DNA of 64,000 bases, from contig JAQFVV010013060.1 in NCBI GenBank assembly GCA_028023455.1, positions 64,001-128,000 on the forward strand. Reading direction: 5' to 3'. This stretch comes from Epiperipatus broadwayi (Eukaryota; Onychophora; Udeonychophora; Euonychophora; Peripatidae). Within the stretch, counting starts at the first letter, position 1; every line of letters begins with the position of its first letter. Under the pieces are notes generated by a model. It was not told where the DNA came from and made no database searches. It was given only the letters and a program-made list of their open reading frames with translations. Below, piece by piece: positions 34,890 through 47,267 of the stretch. The translations under genes were made by a program, and so were the position numbers.

Positions 34890-34986
34890 TTCCAAATCCT
34901 CACAACTTGCAGTTGCCGGTGTTTTATTTCCCAATTGAAGAAATATGTCTTCTGACGAGACTTTTTGTTTATATTTCATATCATAT
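34890..34986 (-). CDS. DNAAF6: DNAAF6/PIH1D3 homologue, KQ-V-TED exon
   Basis: A 97-nt exon read on the - strand between acceptor ATTTTAG and donor GTAAGT, entering in phase 2 and leaving in phase 0. It encodes YDMKYKQKVSSEDIFLQLGN then KTPATASCEDLE. The pattern Y-x-x-x-KQ-x-V-x-x-ED-x-FL followed by K-x-P-x-TA-x-CE-x-L is the characteristic lead into the C-terminal CS-like domain of PIH1D3. All 32 codons are open, and the exon is slightly less AT-rich than its surroundings. The next exon should begin with V-x-I-x-LP and was not located. Confidence 0.75.
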
Positions 34987-35492
34987 CTAAAATACAAATG
35001 TTTATTAAACTATTAAATATTATAATTATATAGAATTAAAAGTGGCAAACAGTTATATACAATCTATAAGTAAATACTTTTTAAATAAATTCAACACACA
35101 TTTTGTTAAGACAAAAAGCCAAATAATAATACAATGTGATCTGTATTTATATATTGAACTATTTCCATAATCTAAGTTTGAATGTATTTGAAATATTTAA
35201 ATAAAATTAAATTTTTCTAAAGACATTCAATACTCATATTAGTTGATGGAAATAGTCCAATATATAAATGCAACTAAAACACCATCATCACAAATCTTCA
35301 GGAAATGTGATCTGGCTTAAAAAAATAAATTTAAATTTATAATATATAACAGTTATTCTGTGCATTTTAATATCATGGTGAAGTTGAGAAATGAGAGCTG
35401 AAGATGCCTAGATAGTGCTCGAACATTATATGGCTTTCCAAACAAACAACAATTCAATTATCTATCTATATAATAATACTTCAGTTTTAAGC

Positions 35493-35742
35493 CAATAAAC
35501 ATCACATGACCATCTCTTATGCTTGTGTATAACTGTTGTTAAAACAGGCAAAACTCACTATATATCTAGATACAGTGCTCTCAGATCCCAGGCTCCTCAC
35601 TGACGAAGGCCAGAAATTAGTGTGGGGATATTGGATGAGTAGGCACTAGATGGGGATTTTATGCACAAGCCTTCTGGCATCCATTGATTACTCTAGATTG
35701 CTTTGTGTGGCAATATATATAGTGAGTTTTGCCTGTTTTAAT
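35493..35742. mobile_element. Foldback family 1, compact copy
   Basis: Left end AAGCCAATAAACATCACATG, then TTAAAACAGGCAAAACTCAC; right end GTGAGTTTTGCCTGTTTTAA with CAAGCCTTCTGGCATCC inside. No ORF. Confidence 0.75.
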
Positions 35743-36184
35743 ACTTCAGTCAGAAGGATAAATAATTTTTGTAAGAATATATTGTAATTTTACATTACAG
35801 TACTTTTTTTTTTTTTCTAATTTGAAAGAGATTAATTGAACATAGAACAAAAATATAATCAATAGTAAGATTTTAATTCTAGCTAAGATGTTTTAAGATT
35901 AGAAATATTATAACATCTAATAAATAAGTATACAATTTTTTTTTACAAATCATTGTGATAGATTCGCCACTGATACTTAACTATAGATATATATTTTAGA
36001 TGTACACAATATCCATAATGTTGTAGTAGAAAAAAATTACATATGTTTATATATTTCATAATTATGCTATATATTTTTATAAATTTAGATTTAATAATTG
36101 ATATAAAAAATAGGTGGAGTAAGTATGTAAAAGAATAATAGTTATTAGTAAGATTGTTTATTAATTGTTATATATAATTGTTAA
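35743..36184. other. Non-coding stretch, nothing identified
   Basis: AT-rich, with T- and A-runs. No repeat family or exon recognised. Confidence 0.35.
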
Positions 36185-36430
36185 TTAGAGGAGATATAAA
36201 TTAGTATTAAAGTTTATCGGCTTAACGTTTTCGAGGATCCATGCCTCATATTCATAGCCTTCATAAAATGTATAATAAAATATATGCAAATACAAATATT
36301 CAAATAAGCTAGTATTACGTAGCCCACTTCTTCGAGATCTCGAAGCAAGTGTCTTTTCTATTAATGTCATGGATGTTTCCATTGATGTAAAATGCCTCCT
36401 TTATTTTTCTTTTGTGATCAAATAGCCAAT
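36185..36430 (-). pseudogene. Penelope-like element 3' end
   Basis: On the - strand FDHKRKIKEAFYINGNIHDI is followed by NRKDTCFEISKKW and a stop, then a tail with TATGAATATGAGGCATGG and CCTCGAAAACGTTAAGC. This is the C-terminal end of a Penelope-like GIY-YIG protein plus 3' UTR; RT and most of the endonuclease are missing. The tail can be drawn as a hammerhead-like fold (GAGG..CCTC helix followed by GAAA) although the CTGA half of the box is not intact. Confidence 0.7.
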
Positions 36431-36462
36431 GGGGGGGAGGGAGCAAGGAAATATATACATTA

Positions 36463-37740
36463 TTGGGTCCTTTATTTGCGGATATCTTCTTGTGCGCAGA
36501 AATTAGGGAAGTTATGCTGAAGACATGCATAAGGGTGGATAAAGAGATGGGGATTAAATTTAGTGAAGAAAAATCAAAAGTAATAATGATAAATGCTGGG
36601 GAAAGAGAAGAGAAATTTTTTATTGGGGAATATAAAATTAAATATGGTGAATAGGTATAACTTTGGGAATTATCTTAGGTAATCAGAGAAATTGCTTAGA
36701 TGAATGGGAGAAAAAATTGATAAATGAAGCAAAGAAAAGAAAGAGACTGATAAAGAAATTAACAGTGTTTTCATATAATAAATATGATGTATCTAGAATT
36801 GTATGGAAAGGGCGTGGCAGTAGCAGGATTAACTTATAGTAATGATGTGTTATGTGTTAGTAAAGGGGTGTTAGATTACTTAGAAAAGGTATGAAGAGAA
36901 GTAGGAAGATATGCATTAGATCCAGATGTGTGGATGACAATAAGGCAATTTAAGGAGAAATGGGATGGTCAAGTTTTTATGTGAGAGATGCAAAAAGCAA
37001 AATATTAGGCAGATTGCAATTTATGAATAATAAGAGAATAGCCAAAATAGTATTTAATTAGGTTATGAGTAAAGAACAAGCAACAAGATGGGTGAGAAAG
37101 GTAGTATGGTTTGCAGAAGATTTGGATAAAAACTTTATGTCAGTATACTTTACAAAAGGTGGAATGATTGTGTTAGGAGAATAGGGAGTTGGAAAGATGA
37201 AGAACTAGTATAGAGGATAAACAGAGTTTAAATATATATATAGAAATAAACAATATTGGGTGCAAGTTAATTTATAATAATAACAAAGAATGTAATTTAG
37301 TATTTAAAACTCGAACAGGATCTTTAGCAACAAATGAATATACACATAAATGGAAAAGTATGGATGATTTAGTCTGTAAATTATGTAAGTAAGGCATAAA
37401 AAAATATTAGGCATCTGTTAATTGAATGTAAATGCCTACACGCAGGTACAAATAATGAAGTGGGAGAAAAATACAAACAAAATGATTATACAGAAAATGC
37501 GTTCTTGGTTTTTATGCTGGATTTGGGAAAAGATAAGGGGGATTTAGATTAAAGGCCATAGAGTTGACAAAGATTATATTGTGGAAATGGAATGGAGTAG
37601 GATAGAGAAGAATATGGGAGAAACTTAGGATGGGGAATGGAAAGGCAAGGTAAAGTGGCTAACAAGTTTTTCTATGCATAGTGGCTGAGAGATTCTTAAT
37701 TCCAAAAAAAAAAAGATGCTCTTCACATCACACATAATTA
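36463..37740 (+). pseudogene. LINE B copy 1, 3' half
   Basis: Begins inside the RT domain at PLFADIFLC (FADD box altered to FADI here), then IKFSEEKSKVIMINAGERE, YLGIILSNQRN and LTVFSYNKYD, and proceeds to the C-terminal region with a CKLCK...HLLIEC-type Cys/His motif and a 3' end containing CACATCACACAT. Many stops and frameshifts. LINE B is a different non-LTR clade from LINE A, recognisable by this C-terminal Cys2-His-Cys motif. The copy is followed head-to-tail by copy 2. Confidence 0.72.
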
Positions 37741-37744
37741 ATTA

Positions 37745-40700
37745 CAAATATAATAGAAAATAAAGAATCAAAAGAATTTATAAAAGGGTAGTAAGAAAGG
37801 AAGAAATTATTAAAATTAGATCTTTGAATATGCAAGATGGTAAGAGATCAAAACATTGGTTGGAATTAAAAAAAGCAGTTAAAAATAAAGGGCTTGAGAT
37901 ATTAGCAGTAATGGAAACATATCTAAGAGAAGAAGAACCTATACTGGAAAATTGGGTATGGCAGGGTATAAATAGAAAAAAAGACTGGTAGTATGGGAGT
38001 TGTGTTAAATAAATATTTAAATATTGTAAAATGTCAAGAAACATTTGTGGTTTGAGATGAGATTAGTAAGAGAAGAATGGATGGTGACTATAGTGTATAT
38101 GGCCATTAGAGATAGTCGAACAATAATGGAGTGGAACAGTAGCATATATGAATGCTTATTTAAAGATATACAGAGTTTCAAAAAAGGGGAAGAAAATAAG
38201 AGTTATAGGGGATATGGGCATATTGAAGAAATTGATGACTTGGATAATAAAAATGGACAACTTTTGAAAGTTTTTTTTATCAGAGAGTGAATTTGAGCAT
38301 TAGAAATTTTATCAAATATTTATGAGGAGCAATATATATGGTCTAGAAATAATATATTTCTCACAATAGATTATGTATTAGTAGATAAAGAGGGAAATGA
38401 ATAAAGTATGGGGAATTAAAGAGTTTGATAACAAAGAGAGAGTAAGTAATAGTGATCATATGTTTTAATAATAGAAATGGTTAGTAATGTGATGGAAAGA
38501 GGTGGATGGATAATGAATGATAAGAATAAGTTAGAAGAATATAAAATTTGACTAAATTATAGAAGAGTTTGTTGGGGATGAATATAAGGACTGGTGTGAT
38601 AAAATAGAGTTATAAATAGGGTATTAGTTGGGAATATTCAGAAAAGTAAAAGTAATAGAAAAATAAGAATTAGTAAAAGTGTAAAATAGAAAAAGAAAGC
38701 AGACAGAGAATATAAATGTGCTATTAAAAACAAAGAAAGTGAAAGAGATTTTAATATTAAATGAAAAAACTATTTAAATAAAAATAAGTTGGCTAAAATA
38801 GATAATTATATAGACAGAATAAAATTAAATAGTAAATTATTGGAGGATATAATAAAAGTAGAAGAGAAGGAGTAAAATATTTTGGAAATATATTAAAGAA
38901 GGAATGTAGAGGAGAGAGAAATAGTATTATTAAGTGATGAGGAGAAAGAATGCAGTTGTAGAGAAAAATTAGAGTCAATCTTAAATAAGTATGTAATGTA
39001 TATAGAAAAGATATTAGATGTGAAGGACAGAATAACAACAATCATAAAAGTGCATAGTAATGGAAATAGTTTTACAGAAAATGAATTGAATGAGGCAGGA
39101 AAGAAGTTGAAAAATGGAAAGGCAAAAGTTTAGATGGATGGTAGCAGATATGATGATGAATTTGGGAAATAAGGAAAAAATTAAATCTATTATAATGTTT
39201 TAATAAGATGGCACAGAAGACAGAATTTCCAGGTAGCTGAAATAATACAAGAATGAGGCTGTTATTTAAAGGAAAGCATAAGGACTATTGAAAGATAAAC
39301 AATTATAGACCAGTAGTATTGGTGTTATATAAAGTTTGCATATATGGTGTCTGGAAGGGTGGCAAAATTGATGGAAGAAAATAATCATCATCATCAACCA
39401 TTATCAATCCACTGCAGGATGAAGGTCTCTCCAAGTTCAATCTATCCTTTCCTATCTTTAGCTTCTCTTCTCCACATCACCCCTGCACACTTTCTTATTT
39501 CATCCATCCATCTCACATGTGGTCTATTTCTGGGTCTTTTACAATCTCTTGAAATCCAGTTTAAAATTTCAATTGTCCATCTATTATCATCTCTTCTAGC
39601 AATATGTCCAGCCCAACTCCACTTCAGTCTTTTAATTTTTTCAATGAGGTCAGTAACACCTGTTTGTTCTCTTACCCATACATTGCGTTTTTGATCTCTT
39701 ATTGTTACTCCCAACATGCATCTCTCCATACTTCTTTGAGTGATCTGAAGTCTTTGTATTGCTCTTCTATTAAGTGTCCAAGTCTCAGATCCATAAGTAA
39801 GAACTGGCAAAACACATTTATTAAAAACCTTCCTTTTCAAACACATAGGCATATTTTCTTTCAGTATCAAGTTATTTCTACCAAAAGCACTCCAACCAAG
39901 TTTAATTCTATGATTAATTTCATCCATTATGTTTCCATCTGTATTAATAATCGGACCAAGGTATTTGTAACTGTTAACTTCTTCTAACTCATCATAATCA
40001 ATCTTTATTTTCATATTTTGAGAAAATCTATTAAACACTACTTTAGTCTTTTTAACATTTATCTTTAGTCCTACTTTTCTACTTTCATCTGATAACTCCT
40101 GCAACATTTCCTGTAACTCTAAAGCATCATTTGCAAAAACAACTACATCATCTGAAAAATCTAAATGACTTAAATAATCTCCATTTACCTTCCCATTTTA
40201 ATCCACAAAATACTTCTTGCAGCACTGCTGTAAACAGTTTTGGAGATATGGAGTCACCCTCTCTTACACCCTTTTCAATGTTGATTTTCCTACTATCATT
40301 ATGTAATCTAATTGTTGCTGTTGTATTTTTATAAATATTCTTTAAAATATGACAGTATCCTGGATCTATACCTTGATGATCCAATGCTTTAATCACTGAA
40401 GAAATGTTTATAGAATCAAATGCCTTTTCATAATCTACAAATCCTAAGCATAATGACAACTCATATTCATTTGTCCTTTCTATAACTTCTCTCAATACCT
40501 GGATATGATCTTCTGTACTAAAACCACTTTTAAATCCTGCTTGTTCTCTTGGTTGATGGAAATCCAGTGTTTTCTGTAGACGAGTTGCAATTATCTTAGT
40601 AAAAATTTTGTATAAAACTGATAAAAGACTGATAGGTTTGTAATTTCTTATAACTTCTTTATCACCTTTTTTAAATATTAATATTAATAATAAAGTGAGA

Positions 40701-42380
40701 AAAATGCAAGAAAGTTTTAGAATGGATAGGCATATAGGAAATAGTTTATTTGTAGTCACAACTTATAAATATGAGTAGGAATACAGGTAATCAGTTATAT
40801 ATGGTCTGTCCTAGTTATAGAGATGACATATGATAGAGTAAATATAAATAGATTATGGGTAAGTTTAGTAGATTTGGGATTAAATGGAACTGAATCTTAT
40901 TACGAGATTGTATGAAAATAATTCCTGTATGTATCAATTAAGAAGTACAGAATCAGAGTTAAAAATGGGGTGGGACTAAGCCAAGGATGCTCTATGTCAC
41001 CTATTTTGTTTTTGTTATATTTGAAAAAAATGGAGAGGGCAATAAAAAGACTAGGAAGAGGGGTAGAGGTACCATTAATAGATGGTGAGTGTATACATTA
41101 TCAGGTATTTTATTTTCTGATGATATTTTCATGTGTAAATAAAGTAGGGCAGATAGGGAAGTTATTCTGAAGACTTGTGCAAGGGTGGGAAAGAGATGGA
41201 AATCAAATTTAGTGAAGAAAAATAAAAAGTAATGATAATAAATGCCTGGGGAAAGAGAAGAGAAAGAATTTTTAATGGGGGATACAAAGTTAAATGTGAT
41301 GAGTAGGTATAACTATTTGGGAATTATCTTAAGTAATCAGAGAAATTACTTGGAAGAATGGGAGAAAAGAATTGATAAATGAAGCAAAGAAAAAAGGCAC
41401 CGATGAATAAATTAACAGTGTTTTCATATAATAAATGTGATGGAGTTAGATTTGTATGGGGGGAGTGGCAGTAGCAGAGTTAACTTATGGTAATGATGCA
41501 TTATGTGCTAATAAAGGGGTGTCAGATTACTTAGAAAAAGTACAAAGAGAAGTAGTAAGACATGCATTAGATGTAGCTGTGTAAATGACAAAGGAGGCAA
41601 TTCAAAGAGAAATGGGAGGGTCAAGTTTTTATATGAGAGATGCAAAAAGCAAAATGAAAATATTTGCTAGACTGCAATTTACAGATAGTAAGAGAATAGC
41701 CAAAACAGTATTAAGTTGGATTACGAGTAAAGGATAGGCAACAAGATGAGTGCGAAAGGGAGTATAGTATGCCAGTATACTTATACAAAAAGTGAAATGA
41801 TTGTGTTAGGAGGATTGTTGGTTTGAGTGTTATATTGTCAAAAAATATGAGAGAAAAATAGATGCATTAATAAAAAATAAGGTGCTGGACAGAAAGAGTC
41901 TAAATATTTGTAGAAGTAAACAGAATATTGTGAGTAAATTTATGATAATAGCAAGGAAAGTAGTCTGCTGTTCAAAGCTCAAGTAGGATCAATAGTAATA
42001 AAAGAATATCTTCATAAATGGGGAAATGTCGGCAATTTAGTCTGCAAATTATGTAAGGAAGGCATGAAAAATATTAGGCATCTGCTAATTGAGTATAAAT
42101 GCTTACAACCAGAAGGGTACAAATAATGAAGTTATAGGAGAATAAATATAGACCAAGTGATTATACAGAAAGTTGATTATTGGTCTTTATGCTGGGGTTA
42201 GAAAACGGGGGATCTAGATACAAAGGCCATGGAGTAGACAAAAATGATGCTGTGAAAATGGAATAGAGCAGAATAGAGAAGAATGTGGGGAATGGAAAGG
42301 GCTAACAGGTTTTTCTTGGACATATTGGCTGAGAGATTCTTGACTTTGATAAAAGAATAACTATATCACATCACATGATA
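37745..42380 (+). pseudogene. LINE B copy 2, near full length, interrupted
   Basis: From 37793 a degraded endonuclease domain is readable (RSLNMQDGKRSKHW, ILAVMETYLREEEP), followed by a linker, RT blocks (VSGRVAKLMEEN at 39344-39380), then the LINE A insertion at 39383-40690, then continuation (KMQESFRMDRHIGNS near 40703, VGLSQGCSMSPILF near 40965, IKFSEEK near 41195, YLGIILSNQ near 41320) to the 3' end ATCACATCACATG near 42370. All frames are broken. It is the only copy with both halves of the element. Confidence 0.72.
39383..40690 (-). pseudogene. LINE A, best-preserved RT copy, nested in LINE B
   Basis: Two long - strand frames (40148-40759 and 39442-40107) separated by a frameshift near 40150 encode most of an RTE-like RT: NYKPISLLSVLYKIFTK, EQAGFKSGFSTEDHIQVLRE, YEKAFDSIN, GVREGDSISPKLF, an FSDD box (Ala to Ser in FADD), LELQEMLQELSDESRKVGL, YLGPIINTDGN, then a C-terminal HIARRDDNRWTIE-type region. 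It is 5'-truncated at FKKGDK. Flanking LINE B sequence reads straight through if the insert is removed, which defines its borders to a few bases. Confidence 0.85.
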
Positions 42381-44158
42381 GATTTAAAATGGAAGATATC
42401 TTTAAAACATTCTTAAATGGAAAACAACCCCTAATAATTTAAATATTTATATATTTAAAAAATCTAGTTGTCTTCAGTCATATTCACATTGTGTAATTAA
42501 TAACCTGTTATGTTGTGAAACCATTCATATTTCAATTTGAAAATGTTACATTATTTTAAACTAATCTCATAATTTAACTTTATTATTAATTTTAAATATT
42601 TATTCTATTATTTATCACCATGATTTATTACAGAGATTTTGAAACTTATTAGGCCTAGCACTTTTTTTTCCAGAAAAAAGTATACTTAGTGCCCTTCCCT
42701 CTAAAATCTCTTCCTTTTTTACAAACAGAAAGGTGTATTGACAAATTAGCATTCTTTTATATATCTTCTATTAAGATTGAATATCCTGGACAATAAATTA
42801 CATGATTACTTATTTAAAACTAAAATTAGTTTTATGCACCAATCTCTAGATTAGCTAGTTAAAACTCAGAATTATAAATGTAAACCATATTTCTCTATAT
42901 TTTTTATTACTTTGGCTCTGGCTAAGCATTTATCATAAAGCTTGTAGAGGAATTGGCAATCCTCATTGTTTATAACTTACAAGCTTAAGAGATAGGGTCA
43001 TGTGATCTATGACTCTTATTTTTCAATCAGAAAACTTAAATTTTAATGATAAAAAATATAAATATCTATGATTTAAGAAAATTTCAGTTATAATTTATGT
43101 AAAGAAAGGTTATTTGCGACATTACCTCATTGTTCTATTCCATTTTAAAAAAGATCATTTTCTATTCAAAATGCTGCCATGGGCTAATTGCAGACTGTGG
43201 TCAGGATTTATGTGGCAAATCTAGAGGGTTTGATATTTGAAGTGAAATAGGAAAATAATTTGAATTAAACGCTTATTAAATATTTTAATTCTATCACGTA
43301 AAATTATCTTAATGTTGATTAGCAGTAATTGTTGTATCTTGTCTTCTGTTCAATAAAAAAACTTTTATAAACACTATATATGTATACTGCATTTATTATT
43401 TTATATGCAGTCTCAGATAAATATTTTTTTTAATGCAATCCTTGGATTATTTAAGATTGGATAGATAGGCCTGCTTTAAATAATCTTCCACAAATTTATG
43501 CAGTTTTCTTATGAATTTATAAGAGCTGATTTTTGGAGTGACAAAAATCTAGATTAAATTCTGTATTATTAATTAGGTTCATAAATTCATCGAATGTTTC
43601 GATTGCCCTAACAATAGTACTCTGAAGCTTAATGAACATAGATTGCAGCTCGAGATCTGTCATTCCCAGCACTAAAACATTTTATGAATTCCCTATCAAT
43701 AAAAAATTTGATTCCTTTTGTTATATTTTGACTTGAAATCAATATCATAAATTAGGCTTTTACATTTCATTTTACATTGTTAAAAAAAGCTTCATAATAT
43801 ATTAAATATATATTCAGAATTTTTCCATTTGACACTAAACACTTCATGGTATCAATTATAACTCTCAGCCCAGCCTAATAATCTTGGCAGGTTTTCTTAT
43901 CTCAATGAATAGCATTAACTCCATTGTATAATTTTTATATACATTTTCAGCATTTTCTTATCAATATTTATTAATTTTTAGATGCAGAAAATAATTGCAT
44001 AAAAAATAATTGAATAGTTAGTTGCTCTGCAGGTTATGTGAAATTTAAGAACCAGAAACGAATATTGAGTTTTGATTCAAGAATCTTCAGCTTTCAAATG
44101 CATAACTCTACCTTGGGTTATATATTATGAATGAGAACATTTAAATGCACTCAGTTAT
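42381..44158. other. Non-coding stretch with weak SINE relics
   Basis: AT-rich DNA in the large DNAAF6 intron. Degraded members of the dispersed SINE-like family near 43640-43710 (CCCAGCACTAAAACATTTTA) and 44030-44115. Nothing else identified. Confidence 0.35.
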
Positions 44159-44172
44159 TAAAATGATTATAT

Positions 44173-44343
44173 TATAAATTTTATTAAACGCTCACAATTA
44201 TTTCAGTAATAGTTTTAACAAGGCTGTAAACCTTAGCAATGAGCGTCTGAAAAAATCGTCACTAGGGACCTCTGTAGGTCTTTAAAACATGCTTACGCTA
44301 TGAAGAAAAGAGCTAATGTTTACAGCCTTGTTAAAACTATTAC
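44173..44343 (-). mobile_element. Hairpin retroposon, copy 1
   Basis: 171 bp flanked by perfect 14-bp duplications TAAAATGATTATAT (44159-44172 and 44344-44357). On the - strand it starts with GTAATAGTTTTAACAAGGCT, folds back on ACAGCCTTGTTAAAACTATT, has a core GACCTACAGAGGTCCCTAGT, and ends in a short tail with GAGCGTTTAATAAAATTT. Core, arms and tail match the element at 58530-58710. No ORF. Confidence 0.75.
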
Positions 44344-44357
44344 TAAAATGATTATAT

Positions 44358-47267
44358 GTTTTAGTGCTGGGGAATTCATAAGTTTGAATGCAGAAAGTGA
44401 TAGAGTAGAGCCATGATCCACGAACTCCAAAATCACGACTCTATACTGCATTAAACCATGCAGGGCTATTTATTTATTACTTGACTAAAATACAAAATAC
44501 TATATAAAAGCCAAATTTTGAATTGTAAGCCTTTTATATTGTATTGACATAGATCACAATGTAGCATTTAGGTATTATATAACATATTATATCTCAGTTA
44601 AATAAATAACTAATAGATATAGCTATGTGGTATCTCAATTATCTAATCGATTATGTATGTCATATATGAAGGGGGAGGCAATAATAATGAATGATAAATA
44701 ATGAAATGATTTATTGCACACCAGAAATGATTTATCTGGGCTGTGACTCAAGGAACTTTAGCTTTTCTAAAATCTGGCCTGCCATTCTATCACTATACCA
44801 TCATAAGAATAGAGCTTTTTTTAATTAAATTATTTGGACTTTGTCAAATATACCAATTCCTGTTATATTTGTATAGATAATAGGAAGATTTAAATTATTT
44901 GAAAATCAATAAAAGAGAACATTAAAAAGTTTAATTTTGACTAATTATGTTTGCTAATGCAAATTAATGCATAAAAAAGTAAATCAAGAACAAAGATCTT
45001 AATTTATTAAACATATTTTGCAAATTCTTAATACTCACTTATATATTAAACATCATAAATTTAATAAGTTGGAAATTTATTTTTTAGTAATAATTAGATC
45101 TAGATAAAAAGATTAAGCAGATTTCTTTATCTTTTATTAAGTCGTTTTTAATTACAAAGAATAATGATAAGCAATGGTATGTAGAAGTGTTTATATTAAT
45201 GAGATTTATTGCTAAAATTTCAAATCTTTCTTTTAACATTGTATTGAACTTGGATAGTTTATCCTTATACATATATATTTAATATTGAATATTCCTTATT
45301 TATATATTCATTTTATGTTTAATAATGAGTATTTATCCACTGATTTTATATTATATGCCAACAAAAAATCACATGACTTTTGGGGCTTATTCTTAAAATG
45401 TGATTCTAAAAGAAATTCTTTTTTGCTATAGAGCCATCTATTGTCATCTTGAGAAATCAATGGATGCCAGATAATAGTGCTATGTTATTCTCATAATCAG
45501 ATCTCTGGTTTGATATATAAGGGTGCTTATGCCAGTAATTAAATCCTACACTCTTGCCAATGAATACCTAAGTCAGAAATCAGTCTGGAAATTCAGCATT
45601 ATCATTTGGCATTCACTACTTACTCAATCTTAGAGGAGATTAGAATAGTACCTTTGGAACCAAAAATTTTATTTTATGATGATTATCAAATGTACATCCA
45701 TTCATTCTTTTATATATTTTTTATGCTAGATATTAGAGTTCACCCACCCATTCTATCCAAGAACATATCTACAAACATATGATTATGTACTTTTTTCAAA
45801 TAATAAGGTCATACTACTATGGGTATTTTTATCAAGCAAGGAAAGGAATTTTAAATGACAGATTAATAATGTTCTTCATGGATTAATGCAATGGTGGAGT
45901 ATCAGTTTCTGAAATGTAAGGTCCTTGGATTGATTCCAGTTTTGGTAGGCACTTCCAATGCTCAGACTTCAAATGAACTCCTGAGCAATGGAGCCATTTG
46001 ATTATTTTCTAAAGTGTAATGGACCTTTTTCAACAAATATCCTTTATTTTAGGAACCATGAATTTTTTCACTACCATTTTAGTTAAACACATTAGAATAT
46101 TCTAAATTCAAATGTGTAAATATATGTTTAAAATAAACAAAGAAATGTAAAAACAAAAGTAATGGAACTGTTATAGTCAGCTTACGATTTTAGCTCTTGT
46201 ATATCATTTGAGCTTATACCCTGTGCAATTTAGAAGTGGTAGGATTATGACCAGAGAGTTAAAGTTCTTTGACTGAAGTTCAGTCTATTGCTTTCAGTGC
46301 TTGTGAATCATATGATCTCCCAAGTGATTATTTAGTTTTATTATTTATTTTTCCCTGTTTAGTTTAGTGCATTACTAAAAGAACAAATTTAAGACTTTAA
46401 GATCCCTGATGGAAGTTAAATTCGTTGCTAAGTGTCCAGTCATTTATATTTAAACTTGTAGAAACATATTTCTTCAACATAATTTTTTTTTTTTTTTTGT
46501 AGATTTTGAAATCCATTTGCAAGAGATATTAAATACAGTTCTTTGCTACTGCGAGTATATATTTAATATGATACTAAATTTAATAATTTAAATAAAGTTA
46601 AGAAAGTAATAATTGTATGTATTTTAATTTTATTGAACTTTATAATAAAGTTCAATGAAAAATTTATTTTCAATCTATTCTAAAGCCAACTGCTGTATAT
46701 TTGGGTAATCGATGGACATAGGTAGTGTAGTGCTATAATATGCCCATTCTCAGTCTGGTTTCTAGTTTTTTGCCTTCATTAGTAAAACTAATGCACTTAT
46801 ATTTCTAGCAGCTATCTTTCACTTCTTCGTACTATTCAAGCTAGCAGCTTGAAATAAAGAAAAAGCATGCTAAAATTTTAAATTCAAGATAACTAATTTG
46901 CTTGTTAAAACTAACACTAGATCAGTTTCTATACATTTTAGAGACCTCAGTTGTATAATAATTGTAGGCTTGTATCCTTTGACTATGAAGTTTAATAACA
47001 ACAATGTCATATGATTTTCTTATATTTGTACTCGTATGATCTTGGCAATATATAAAAAAAAGTATATGGATTTATTGCTTGGGAATTCATAAGAAGTTTA
47101 AGTACCAGAATTAATCCTTGGACATCCCAATCCCAATCAAATGTTCTAACAACTCCTCCAAAAATAACACAAGGTTCGCAACATATGATATTGATATTAA
47201 AGAATTTATTAAGGTTATCATTTATCACATGCCATTTAGGATATAATCAAACATAAGTTTAATCCAA
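44358..47267. other. Intron sequence with degraded SINE and foldback relics
   Basis: Members of the dispersed SINE-like family: 44359-44450 and 44700-44810 (reverse), 45885-46015 (with a B-box-like GATTGATTCC and a tRNA-like start), 46225-46345, and 47078-47160 (reverse). Two weak relics of foldback family 1 at about 45430-45640 and 46683-46850 keep its central AGAAATCAGTCTGG / CAGACTGGTTTCTAG block. No exon found. Confidence 0.4.
45885..46015 (+). repeat. Dispersed tRNA-like SINE family, clearest member
   Basis: Starts GCAATGGTGGAGTATCAG (A-box-like), has TCCTTGGATTGATTCCAG (B-box-like), and ends with the family marker CCAATGCTCAGACTTCAAAT then CTCCTGAGCAATGGAGCC. About a dozen weaker relatives are scattered through the window (for example 24050-24125, 32500-32665, 46225-46345). 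No target duplications could be read because the copies are old. Confidence 0.4.
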
